NCBI RefSeq assembly: GCF_017696205.1
Contig: NZ_JAAORD010000002.1
Span: 124,001-188,000, forward strand
Source of the DNA: Prochlorococcus marinus XMU1402
GTDB lineage: Bacteria; Cyanobacteriota; Cyanobacteriia; PCC-6307; Cyanobiaceae
Length of the DNA stretch: 64,000 nucleotides
Direction of reading: 5' to 3'
A program made the translations under genes and the position numbers. The notes under the pieces are model-generated. The model did no database searches, had not been told where the DNA came from, and was given only the letters and a program-made list of their open reading frames with translations. The stretch's first letter is position 1, and each line of letters opens with the position of its first letter. Positions 8,790 through 17,360 of the stretch are shown here, piece after piece.

Positions 8790-9964
8790 TTAATTAAATC
8801 TTTAAGATAATTTATTACTTGCATTTGATTTTTTTTATTTAAACCAGGGAAAAGTGGTAGAGACATCGCTTTTTTTGCATAAATTTCAGATTGAGGAAAA
8901 TCTCCATATTTAAAACCTAATTTTTTGTAAAAAGGATGCGTATGAATAGGAATATAATGGAGTTGGACTCCAATATTTTTCATTCGCATATTTTTAAAGA
9001 TTTTTTTATGTTCCTCTGGATCATCGGTATTTAACTTTATAATTCCCAAATGTACAGCTGATTTGCAATCTTCTGGTATTTCTAAAAAAGAAATTTTTAA
9101 ATTTTTTCCCAAAGACTTATAAATTTTTAAAATCTTATTTCTTTCTTCTATTATCTTTCTCAACCTTTTTAATTGACTAATTCCTAATGCTGCATGTATG
9201 TCAGATAATCTATAGTTAAAACCTAAATTAATTTGTTCATAATGCCATAAACCTTCCTCTTTCGAAAAAAATTCACTTTCATTTTTATTAATACCATGGC
9301 TCCTTAATTCAGTCATTTTTTTTGCAAGAAAACTTGAGTTTGTTGTGGCTATACCACCTTCTCCAGTTGTTATTATTTTTACAGGATGAAAGCTAAAAAC
9401 AGTAATATGACTATATTTACAATTTCCAATTGGTTGATTTTTATATTCCCCTCCCAAGGCATGACTCGCATCCTCAATAATCTTAAAATTATATTTATTT
9501 GATAATTTATATATCTTTTCCATGTTGCATGATGTGCCTGCTAGATGAACTGGGACTATAACTTTAGGTAATTCTTTTTTGAGTGCTGCAGTTTCTAACT
9601 TTTTTTCCAATAAGTTTTCATCTATTAATCCACTTCTCGGATTAATATCAACAAAGTCAACTATTGCTCCGCAATAGAGTGCGCAGTTTGATGAGGCAAC
9701 AAAAGAAATAGGTGAAGTCCACAATCTATCTCCTTTTTTAAGATCTAACGCTAAACATGCAATATGAAGTGCGCTTGTAGCACTATTAACAGCTACTGCA
9801 TATTTAGATTCAACAATTTTTGATAAATTCTCTTCAAATTGAGGCACCTTTGGACCCTGTGTTAAAAAATTAGATTTTAATGTTCTAACAACCGCACTAA
9901 TATCTGATCTAGTTATCTTTTGCTTTCCATAAGGCAGATATTTATTTTTATCGAAATTTATCAT
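8786..9964 (-). CDS. pseC: UDP-4-amino-4,6-dideoxy-N-acetyl-altrosamine transaminase (PseC)
   Basis: PLP aminotransferase of the DegT/DnrJ family, 392 residues. It aminates C4 of the keto sugar made by PseB, using glutamate. The Schiff-base segment SFHPVKIITTGEGG (about residues 187-200) is characteristic of PseC orthologues. EDASHALGG supplies the PLP aspartate. The start begins MINFDKNKYLPYGKQKI, the usual PseC opening. It overlaps both pseB (9961-9964) and pseF by four bases, indicating one translationally coupled operon. Confidence 0.92.
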   Translation of the reverse strand: MINFDKNKYLPYGKQKITRSDISAVVRTLKSNFLTQGPKVPQFEENLSKIVESKYAVAVNSATSALHIACLALDLKKGDRLWTSPISFVASSNCALYCGAIVDFVDINPRSGLIDENLLEKKLETAALKKELPKVIVPVHLAGTSCNMEKIYKLSNKYNFKIIEDASHALGGEYKNQPIGNCKYSHITVFSFHPVKIITTGEGGIATTNSSFLAKKMTELRSHGINKNESEFFSKEEGLWHYEQINLGFNYRLSDIHAALGISQLKRLRKIIEERNKILKIYKSLGKNLKISFLEIPEDCKSAVHLGIIKLNTDDPEEHKKIFKNMRMKNIGVQLHYIPIHTHPFYKKLGFKYGDFPQSEIYAKKAMSLPLFPGLNKKNQMQVINYLKDLIK

Positions 9965-10980
9965 ATTGGAATAAATTTATTATCTACATGCTTTTTGATT
10001 AATTCCCTTAATCTGTCTGAAGATAAAAATTCATCATTTTTGTTTGAAATGTAAGAGAATCCCTCTTCAACTGCTTTAAATCTCATTTTCATTTTATTGA
10101 AGTGAAATTTTGGTTCATAATTAGCAGGAAGGATTATGTAATATTTACCGATATCAAAAGTGTTTACACTATCAGATGTAGTAATCATTTCCTCATGAAG
10201 TTTCTCTCCTTCTCTAATACCTAAAATTTTCTTATCACAATTTGGTCCAATTGCTTGAGCAAGATCAGTAATTTTATAACTTGGAATCTTTGGGATAATT
10301 ATTTCCCCACCAACAGCATTTTCAATGGCCCATAGTACCATTCTAATTGACTCCTCTAAAGTTATATTAAACCTAGTCATTCTCTTATCTGTAATTGGTA
10401 TAATTCCTTTTTTAGCCTCCTCAATAAATAATGGAATGACTGATCCTCTGGACCCCATTACGTTTCCATATCTGACACAAGAAAAAATCATATCTCTATC
10501 TCCCTTTATATTGTTAGCAGCAACAAATAACTTATCTGCACATAATTTTGTGGCTCCATAAAGATTGATTGGAGCTGCGGCTTTATCAGTACTAAGAGCT
10601 ATTATTCTTTTTACATTCTTTTCAATACATGCCTGTACCAAATTTTCAGAACCTAAAATATTCGTTTTTATAAATTCAATAGGATTGTATTCAGCTGCAT
10701 TTACTTGCTTTAGAGCGGCTGCATGAATTACTATGTCAATTTTTTCTAATGCGCTAATTAGTCGTTCCTTATCTCTTATATCTCCAATAAAATATCTTAA
10801 TTGTGGATATTTTTTTAAAGGAAATTTCTGTTGGAGTTCCCATTGTTTTAGTTCATCTCTACTAAAAATTACAATTCTAGCAATATCTGGATATTTCTTT
10901 AATATTGCAGATAAAAAAGCTTTTCCAAAGCTCCCAGTACCTCCAGTTATTAAAATTTTCGAGTCTTTAATTAGAGACAT
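9961..10980 (-). CDS. pseB: UDP-N-acetylglucosamine 4,6-dehydratase (inverting), PseB
   Basis: Soluble short-chain dehydrogenase-type dehydratase, 339 residues. It converts UDP-GlcNAc to the 4-keto-6-deoxy altro sugar, the first step to pseudaminic acid. The NADP-binding loop ITGGTGSFGKAF is at 11-22. The STDKAAAPINLYGATK segment contains the catalytic Asp-Lys pair and the YxxxK motif. MTRFNITLEE near 205 is typical of the family. It is the promoter-proximal gene of the pseBCF operon. The 200-base gap to the divergent oxygenase gene presumably holds its promoter. Confidence 0.93.
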   Translation of the reverse strand: MSLIKDSKILITGGTGSFGKAFLSAILKKYPDIARIVIFSRDELKQWELQQKFPLKKYPQLRYFIGDIRDKERLISALEKIDIVIHAAALKQVNAAEYNPIEFIKTNILGSENLVQACIEKNVKRIIALSTDKAAAPINLYGATKLCADKLFVAANNIKGDRDMIFSCVRYGNVMGSRGSVIPLFIEEAKKGIIPITDKRMTRFNITLEESIRMVLWAIENAVGGEIIIPKIPSYKITDLAQAIGPNCDKKILGIREGEKLHEEMITTSDSVNTFDIGKYYIILPANYEPKFHFNKMKMRFKAVEEGFSYISNKNDEFLSSDRLRELIKKHVDNKFIPI

Positions 10981-11141
10981 TAATTAATAGATCTTAAAAA
11001 ATTAAACAGGGAAATTTAAAAATCTCATTTCTTATATTAATTGATAAGATCTACAAATTAATTAAATACTGAAGATAGAATATTTTTATGAAATAATTTT
11101 TGCAAAATTTAAATTTCTAGATTTAATATTTTTTGTTTAAA

Positions 11142-11170
11142 TTGATTTTTGTTAATATTAAAAAAATCAA
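11142..11170 (+). promoter_or_regulatory. Inverted repeat just upstream of the oxygenase start
   Basis: Perfect 9-bp arms (TTGATTTTT and AAAAATCAA) are separated by 11 bases and end 11 bases before the ATG at 11182. It could be an operator or a 5'-leader hairpin, but both arms are AT-rich and chance is plausible. Confidence 0.25.
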
Positions 11171-11181
11171 ATTAAATATAA

Positions 11182-12132
11182 ATGCGATATCTAAACCAAG
11201 ATATAACCTTTAAAGCTTTTGACCGTTTAAGTTCCATTAGATTGCTTATCAAAATAAATGTTTTTCGAAGTCCAATGAGTGAATTAATCTCATTACAATA
11301 TTCGATTAATCATCTAATAGCAAAAATTATATTTAAAGTAAAAAATAGAAAGTTTAATTTAAACAAAAATCAATATGCCAAAAAATTTAATCAAGTTGGT
11401 TTTGCATGTTTTACAGATAAGAATATTGAAAATGAATGCAAATCTATTTTGCAAAAATTAAATTCAGAAGATGAACCTTGGGATTCAGAAAATAGGTTTA
11501 ATAGATCTGCCTCTAAAGCGTTCAAAAAAGAATTAATAAATATTTTCAATAGTGGAGTAAATGAATTTATTCAATCAGCATTTGATTCAGATTATTATAT
11601 TTTTTATCATACACTTTATAAATCAAATAGATTATCAAAAGCAAAAATCCCAGAAGGTTCTCAGTTATGGCACGCTGATGGCGGGCCAGGTAATTGCATG
11701 AATTTAATGATCTGTCATAGCCATATAAATGAATTTAATGGATCAATGAAAATCTTCCCATGGGAAATATCCAAAAAGCTTTTAGGGAATTTATCTTACG
11801 GATATAAAAGATTAATCAGATCAGATTTAAATAAGATTAAAAATTTTGACCATTCAAGAATGGCTTATAGAGAACTAAAGTGTAATCTTTTAGCTAAATA
11901 TATTAAAAAAAACGCCTACAAATTTTTCCAACCAAAATCTAAAACCTCTGGTACCATATTCGCTTTTAGGAATAATTGTGTTCATGCTGGAGGATTCACA
12001 GAAGTTGGGAATGAAAGGATAGTAAGTATTTTTCATATCTATCCATCTAAAAAACAAACTTCTATCGAAGAAAAATTTGAAAGCTTACATTTAAAAAATA
12101 AAGCTTTACCGGCGCCAAAAGAATTACCATAA
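11182..12132 (+). CDS. Phytanoyl-CoA-dioxygenase-like Fe(II)/2-oxoglutarate oxygenase
   Basis: Putative non-haem iron, 2-oxoglutarate-dependent oxygenase, 316 residues. The iron-binding HxD is in LWHADGGPGN (about residues 165-174). The distal His and 2OG-binding Arg are in NCVHAGGFTEVGNER (about 272-286). The spacing fits the jelly-roll PhyH fold. It is the first gene of a rightward set with a methyltransferase and the neuCAB genes. A likely role is hydroxylation of a surface sugar or lipid, but no substrate is evident. A second, unrelated-looking member lies at 26388. Confidence 0.75.
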   Translation: MRYLNQDITFKAFDRLSSIRLLIKINVFRSPMSELISLQYSINHLIAKIIFKVKNRKFNLNKNQYAKKFNQVGFACFTDKNIENECKSILQKLNSEDEPWDSENRFNRSASKAFKKELINIFNSGVNEFIQSAFDSDYYIFYHTLYKSNRLSKAKIPEGSQLWHADGGPGNCMNLMICHSHINEFNGSMKIFPWEISKKLLGNLSYGYKRLIRSDLNKIKNFDHSRMAYRELKCNLLAKYIKKNAYKFFQPKSKTSGTIFAFRNNCVHAGGFTEVGNERIVSIFHIYPSKKQTSIEEKFESLHLKNKALPAPKELP

Positions 12133-12242
12133 ATAAAAATATAATTTAATAAAAAATTTTAAAAATTAAAATTAGAATGTAAAAGATAAATTTTAGATTT
12201 TAATGAATTAATGTAAGATGTATCCTAAATAAAAAAAACATT

Positions 12243-13025
12243 TTGATTAAATCACTAATTTCAAAGTTAATATTTTCAATATTTAAGCCAGAAAAAAGGA
12301 TTGGAAGTAGTAATCCCTTTAAAGAATTATTAAAATTACCAGTTATTTTTGATTTAACTTCTTTTTTAATTCAATTGCGATACATAAGAAAAATAATAAA
12401 CATAAATGCTCTAGAAAAAAAATCTATATACATAGAAGATGTTATCAATTATAATTATTCAGTAACCTCAAGTAAGTTAATAACTAGGAATAGAAGGGCA
12501 GAAATTTACTATAAAGTAAGCAGCTTAATAATTCCAAATTTGAATAAAAAAAAATTATTAATAATAGGACCAAGAAATGTACAAGAATTATTTATGGCTT
12601 GGATTTATGGTTTTAGTTGGAATAAAATTTTAGGAATTGATCTTTATAGTAGTCATAAAAAAATCAAAGTAATGGATATGCATAATTTAGAGTTTAAAGA
12701 CGAAACTTTTGATTGTGTAATAATGTCTAATACTCTCGCTTATGCTGATGATACTGAAAAAGTAATTAATGAGGTAGTCAGAGTCTTAAAACCTAATGGT
12801 CTTTTCTCTTTCGGAGCCACATATGATCCAGGAGACAAAAGATGGGTAGGCTCTTCTGTAAATGGAGAAACTATCTATAAAATACTAAAAAAAGATGGAA
12901 TGAAAATTATTTTCCATCTTCCAGTCGAAAAAGTAAACTCATTAAAAAGGAATCAAACAGCTCACCACTTTAGCGCCCAAAAAGTGGATCTTAAGACAAA
13001 ATTAACAGATGACTTTCATCTTTAG
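12243..13025 (+). CDS. Class I SAM-dependent methyltransferase
   Basis: 260 residues. A Rossmann motif I variant, LLIIGPRNVQE, occurs near 100-110, followed by GIDLYS as the acidic loop. VMSNTLAYADD-like motif IV (IMSNTLAYADDTEKV) and VVRVLKPNGLFSFGA complete a methyltransferase core. The frame opens with TTG, and no ATG occurs before the core, so TTG is the probable start. Placed between the 2OG oxygenase and neuC, it may methylate a sugar of the same glycan. Acceptor unknown. Confidence 0.75.
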   Translation: MIKSLISKLIFSIFKPEKRIGSSNPFKELLKLPVIFDLTSFLIQLRYIRKIININALEKKSIYIEDVINYNYSVTSSKLITRNRRAEIYYKVSSLIIPNLNKKKLLIIGPRNVQELFMAWIYGFSWNKILGIDLYSSHKKIKVMDMHNLEFKDETFDCVIMSNTLAYADDTEKVINEVVRVLKPNGLFSFGATYDPGDKRWVGSSVNGETIYKILKKDGMKIIFHLPVEKVNSLKRNQTAHHFSAQKVDLKTKLTDDFHL

Positions 13026-13069
13026 TATGGATTATTAGCTAATCTATTTTTTTACATTAGGATTCATAC

Positions 13070-13075
13070 TATAAT
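13070..13075 (+). promoter_or_regulatory. Candidate -10 box upstream of neuC
   Basis: A TATAAT hexamer lies 34 bases before the neuC ATG, in an 84-base gap after the methyltransferase gene. No -35 element is found at 16-18 bases, so this is a -10-only suggestion. Confidence 0.3.
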
Positions 13076-13109
13076 TTAAATATTTAATTTTTAAAGTTTA
13101 GAATTATTG

Positions 13110-14264
13110 ATGCGAGAAAATATAAGAAAGATTTGCATACCTATTTCAACAAGAGGTAATTATGGCAAATTGAAAAGTACCTTCGAAGCTATAAATAAAG
13201 ATAGAAATCTTCAGTTACAGATTATTCTTGCAGGGAGTATCCTTCTTGATAGTTATGGAGATTTCAAAGAAATAATTAAAAAGGATGGGTTTAAAGTGTC
13301 TGCTGAAATTCCTTTTTTGCTAAAAGGAGATAGTAATGAAATTTTGGCTATTTCTTCAGGGATTGCGCAAATGGAGTTTTCGAGAGTATTGGCAAGACTT
13401 AAACCCGATATTGTCTTAATAATTGCTGATAGATTTGAATCACTTGCATTTGCTCAAGCTGCTCTTTGCATGAATTGCTGCATAGCTCATTTAGAAGGAG
13501 GCGAGGTCTCTGGGTCTATAGATGAAAGAATTAGACATGCTATTACTAAATTATCTCACATTCATTTTGTTTCAAATTCAGAATCTGGTAATCGTTTAAG
13601 ACTTATGGGAGAAGAAGAGAAAAATATTATAATTTCAGGTAATCCAAGTATCGATATAATAAATGATATAAATCTTGAAGAAAAAATTCTTCTAGAAAAC
13701 TTTTTAAAAGAAAAAGAAATTTGTTTTAATTTAAAAGATTCATATTTAACAATATCGCAACATCCTGTTGTTACTGAAGTAGATTCTTATCTTGATCAAT
13801 TAAAAGAAACTTTTGAAGCAATAAAATTTTTTGATATTCAAAAATTTTGGATACTTCCTAATATCGATGCTGGCTATAGCAAAGCATTAGAGTTTCTAAA
13901 TTACAAGATTTCGGAAGAAAATTCGCAGATTATAGTCTTAAATAGTTTGCCTTTAAATCTTTATGCAATCTTGATTAAAAATACTAAATGTTTGATAGGT
14001 AATTCATCTAGCGGTATAAGAGAATCTTCATATTTAGGAGTACCATCAATAAATATAGGCAATCGACAGTTTGGACGTCTAAAAGATAAAAATACTAGAG
14101 ATTGTTCACATGAAAAGAATGAAATAAAAGATGCTATAAAATATCAAATAAATCATGGTTCTTATAATCCCTCTTTTATTTATGGTAAAGGTGAAAGTGG
14201 AAAAATAATTTCAAATTATTTATCAAATTGTGATCTTTTTCTTGAAAAAACAATAACTTATTAA
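13110..14264 (+). CDS. neuC: UDP-N-acetylglucosamine 2-epimerase, hydrolysing (NeuC family)
   Basis: GT-B-fold epimerase/hydrolase, 384 residues, releasing ManNAc (or a 4,6-diamino analogue) from a UDP-sugar. Signature segments are GDSNEI-like LLKGDSNEILAIS, IIADRFESLAFAQAA and HLEGGEVSGSIDERIRHAIT (about residues 128-147), and the C-terminal LIGNSSSGIRESSYLGVPSI with the UDP-binding loop. The frame could begin one codon earlier with TTG at 13107; the ATG at 13110 is preferred. It is followed by neuA after two bases and by neuB, forming a complete CMP-nonulosonate operon. Neu5Ac versus legionaminic acid cannot be decided here. Confidence 0.9.
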   Translation: MRENIRKICIPISTRGNYGKLKSTFEAINKDRNLQLQIILAGSILLDSYGDFKEIIKKDGFKVSAEIPFLLKGDSNEILAISSGIAQMEFSRVLARLKPDIVLIIADRFESLAFAQAALCMNCCIAHLEGGEVSGSIDERIRHAITKLSHIHFVSNSESGNRLRLMGEEEKNIIISGNPSIDIINDINLEEKILLENFLKEKEICFNLKDSYLTISQHPVVTEVDSYLDQLKETFEAIKFFDIQKFWILPNIDAGYSKALEFLNYKISEENSQIIVLNSLPLNLYAILIKNTKCLIGNSSSGIRESSYLGVPSINIGNRQFGRLKDKNTRDCSHEKNEIKDAIKYQINHGSYNPSFIYGKGESGKIISNYLSNCDLFLEKTITY

Positions 14265-14266
14265 TT

Positions 14267-14950
14267 ATGAAATTTTTAGCAATAGTGCCTGCTAGAGGTG
14301 GAAGTAAAGGCGTAAAAGGGAAGAATCTTAGAAAAGTTGGTAATAAATCATTATTAAAAAGAGCAATTGCAAGTACTGCAAATTTTATGGATGTAATTGT
14401 TTCTACTGATAGTCATTTAATAAAAGAAGAAGCCCTAAAAGTGGGGGCAATAGTTCCTTTCATGAGACCTAATGAACTTTCAACAGATAATGCAAATACA
14501 ATAGATGTAGTTTTACATGCAATTAAAGAATATGAGAGATTAGTTGATTGTAGATATGACTATATTTTTACAATAGAACCTACTTCTCCCTTCCGAGAGG
14601 AAAAACATGTAAAAAATGCAATTGAAAAAATTAAAACAAATAAATTTAAATCTATTATTTCAGTTTGCAATTTAGAAAGAAAACCTGAAAATATTTTCTT
14701 AAAAGATTTTTTTCTAGAAAGATACATAAAAATCCCTAATCAAACTTTTGAACAAAGACAAAATATGGATCATCTTTGTAGATTAAATAGTGCTATTTAT
14801 GCAACAAATAGAGATTGTTTAATTAAAGATAAAAAACTATTAATTGACCCAATAGGGTTTACTGAAATGTCTCAAGTTGAAAGTATTAATATAGATAGCG
14901 AATTAGATTTAAAATTCGCTAACTTTATTTCAAAAACATTTGACTTATAG
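14267..14950 (+). CDS. neuA: CMP-N-acetylneuraminate (or legionaminate) cytidylyltransferase
   Basis: Activates a nonulosonic acid with CTP; 227 residues, the usual length of bacterial single-domain NeuA/LegF. The nucleotide loop VPARGGSKGVKGKN is at 6-19, FMRPNELSTDNANT lies near 65-78, and IEPTSPFRE near 103-111 is the conserved substrate region. The start is two bases after the neuC stop. It is clearly a separate paralogue from the PseF-type enzyme at 8103. Its partner synthase follows after a 95-base gap. Confidence 0.9.
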   Translation: MKFLAIVPARGGSKGVKGKNLRKVGNKSLLKRAIASTANFMDVIVSTDSHLIKEEALKVGAIVPFMRPNELSTDNANTIDVVLHAIKEYERLVDCRYDYIFTIEPTSPFREEKHVKNAIEKIKTNKFKSIISVCNLERKPENIFLKDFFLERYIKIPNQTFEQRQNMDHLCRLNSAIYATNRDCLIKDKKLLIDPIGFTEMSQVESINIDSELDLKFANFISKTFDL

Positions 14951-15045
14951 AAAATAGTATTTCTTATTTAAGAGAAACATAGATTTTTTGTTATTTAAAA
15001 TAAAAGTTCTACGTTAAAATAAATTTTAAAATAGATAATTATTTA

Positions 15046-16041
15046 ATGATAACAATTAAAAAAAGACCTTATCTAATAGCTGAAGCTGGTGTTAGTCATT
15101 TTGGTTCTTTTGAAAAAGCTAAAACTTTACTAAAAGCAGCAATTGATTCAGAAAGTGACGCTTTTAAAATTCAAGTTTTTAATACAGATACATTATTTGC
15201 TGATGATGCAAAAGGTTGGAAAGATAGACTTAAAGATAGGGTTCTATCTATTGACGAAATAGTTAAATTATCTAAGTTGTGCGATGAAAACAATATTGAC
15301 TTTATAATAACCCCTCATGATGACTATATATTCCCTCACTTAAAGGACATTAAAATAAAGGCATTGAAAATAGGTTCTGGAGAAGTCGGAAATCTTGATT
15401 TCATTTCTCGATGTTTTGATTTTAGTGACTTTGTTATTTTTTCAACAGGATTGAGTTCAATAGATGAAATAGATAAAGTAGTAAAAATTGGACAAGAAAA
15501 GTCCAAAGGTTGCGCAATTTTACATTGTAATACCGCTTATCCAACCGAGGATGTAGATGTAAATTTGAGTGTTATAGACGAATTCATAAAAAGATATCCA
15601 AGAAATATAATAGGTTATTCCGATCATACAAAAGATCATTTTGCCTGTATTGGTGCAATAATGAATGGTGCTAAAATAATCGAAAGACATATAACCCTAG
15701 AAAAAAACATTCCAAATGCTCAAGACTGGAAAGTATCGTCACTTCCTAATGAATTAAAAGATTTAAGAAAGCAAATTGATAGAGCTCAAGTACAAATTGG
15801 AAACCCAAAAAAAATAGTAACTAATTCGGCTAAAGAGAATATATATTGGGCTTGCAAATCTCCATATTTAAAAAAATCAGTGGCACAAGGTGATGAATTA
15901 AAACTTGAAATAATTTCAATGAAAAGACCCTTTACTGGCACAAAGATTGAAGATATTTTGATTCTTAACAAAAAAGTTATTTTCAAAAAGAATCTTGAAA
16001 AAGGTACTGCCGTTACTGAAGATAATTTAGATTTTAATTGA
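15046..16041 (+). CDS. neuB: N-acetylneuraminate synthase family protein (NeuB-like)
   Basis: Condenses phosphoenolpyruvate with a six-carbon amino sugar to make a nonulosonic acid. It has 331 residues, a TIM-barrel then a C-terminal antifreeze-like (SAF) domain from about 270. Markers are LIAEAGVSHFGS (10-21), FKIQVFNTD, LKIGSGEVGN, HCNTAYPTE, IIGYSDHT and ERHITLEKNIPNAQDWKVS. Several positions diverge from classic NeuB (FKIQVF rather than KFQTY), so the exact sugar is uncertain. It could also serve the pse branch, which lacks its own synthase in this window. Gene order neuC-neuA-neuB supports the operon role. Confidence 0.85.
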   Translation: MITIKKRPYLIAEAGVSHFGSFEKAKTLLKAAIDSESDAFKIQVFNTDTLFADDAKGWKDRLKDRVLSIDEIVKLSKLCDENNIDFIITPHDDYIFPHLKDIKIKALKIGSGEVGNLDFISRCFDFSDFVIFSTGLSSIDEIDKVVKIGQEKSKGCAILHCNTAYPTEDVDVNLSVIDEFIKRYPRNIIGYSDHTKDHFACIGAIMNGAKIIERHITLEKNIPNAQDWKVSSLPNELKDLRKQIDRAQVQIGNPKKIVTNSAKENIYWACKSPYLKKSVAQGDELKLEIISMKRPFTGTKIEDILILNKKVIFKKNLEKGTAVTEDNLDFN

Positions 16042-16144
16042 ATTTAGATTTAGATTTATCCAAAGTAATCCAATTATTGAATAGTTAAAATATAAATTAA
16101 GCATTTAATCTGATAATATTTTAAGGTTTATACGGTTTATTCAA

Positions 16145-17314
16145 ATGAAACGGCTCTTGGTATTAGGTGCCGATGGATATCTGGGATTTCCAGTATCATT
16201 ACATTTTGCTTCAAAAGGGTGGTCAGTTTATGCTGTTGATAACCTCTCCAAAAGACATATAGAAAGTAAACAAGATGTTTCCCCTTTAATTCCTTTACCA
16301 CTTTATAAAGATAGATTCTCAGAGTGGAATGATTTATACGCCAAGAATAAAACTCAAAAAATTAAAAGTTTTGTTCTAGATATAGCTGTTAATAATCGTC
16401 AACTATATAATTTGCTTGAGGAAATTAAACCTGATGCAATTATTCACTTTGCTGAACAGCCATCCGCACCATATTCAATGAAGGGAAGGTATGAAGCAGT
16501 TAATACACAGATAAATAATATTACAGGCACGTTAAATTTAATTTTTGCCATTAAAAGATTTAATCCAAGTTGCCACATAGTTAAATTAGGTACAATGGGT
16601 GAATATGGAACCCCTAATATTGATATAGAAGAGGGTTGGTTAAATATAAGTCATAATAGTAGAAATGATCGGGTTCTTTTTCCAAAGAAACCGGGAAGTT
16701 TTTATCATTTATCTAAAGTTCATGATTCTAATAACTTAGAATATTCATGTAGAACTTGGGGTCTAAGAGTAACTGATTTGAATCAAGGTATAGTTTACGG
16801 TTCGCACACTGAACTTTCTAAAAATAAAAATCTACATACTTCGTTCCATTATGACAGTATATTTGGCACAGCAATTAATCGATTTATTGCACAAGGTTTA
16901 ATTAATCATCCTTTAACTATATACGGTTCAGGTAATCAGACCAGAGCTTATTTACATATAGACGATGTAATTCAATGTATCGAATTAGCGATAGAAAACC
17001 CTGCCGAAGAAGGTGAATTTAAAGTCAGGAATCAATTTACTGAATTTAAGTCTATTAATGAATTAGCTTTATTAGTAAGTCAATCAATAAATTCTGAAGA
17101 TATAAAAACTGAAATCAGAAAAATAGATAATCCTAGAGTGGAAGAATCGGATCATTACTATAATCCAAAAAATAAAAGTTTTTTAGATTTAGGATTAAAT
17201 GTAAAAAAAATAAGTGAAGAGGTAATTATTGATATTGTTAGATACATAACGCCTTATATTAAAAATGTGAGAAAGAAAAACTTATTGCCAAATATCAAAT
17301 GGAATAATAAATAA
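16145..17314 (+). CDS. UDP-sulfoquinovose synthase homologue (SqdB/Agl3 family)
   Basis: NAD-dependent short-chain dehydrogenase-type enzyme, 389 residues. The NAD loop LVLGADGYLGFPVS is at 5-18. LGTMGEYGTPNIDIEEGW (about 153-170) and FYHLSKVHDSNNLEYS (about 191-206) match the highly characteristic active-site segments of SqdB, including Thr, Tyr and Lys of the catalytic triad. TDLNQGIVYG follows. The photosynthetic copy normally sits with the glycolipid transferase sqdX; here it lies between neuB and a glycosyltransferase-like gene. A surface-glycan sulfosugar is therefore plausible, as with archaeal Agl3. Whether this is an extra paralogue needs the rest of the genome. Confidence 0.87.
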   Translation: MKRLLVLGADGYLGFPVSLHFASKGWSVYAVDNLSKRHIESKQDVSPLIPLPLYKDRFSEWNDLYAKNKTQKIKSFVLDIAVNNRQLYNLLEEIKPDAIIHFAEQPSAPYSMKGRYEAVNTQINNITGTLNLIFAIKRFNPSCHIVKLGTMGEYGTPNIDIEEGWLNISHNSRNDRVLFPKKPGSFYHLSKVHDSNNLEYSCRTWGLRVTDLNQGIVYGSHTELSKNKNLHTSFHYDSIFGTAINRFIAQGLINHPLTIYGSGNQTRAYLHIDDVIQCIELAIENPAEEGEFKVRNQFTEFKSINELALLVSQSINSEDIKTEIRKIDNPRVEESDHYYNPKNKSFLDLGLNVKKISEEVIIDIVRYITPYIKNVRKKNLLPNIKWNNK

Positions 17315-17360
17315 AAAACTAATTCACTGATAAAATCAAATATAAATATTTTAAAAAATT

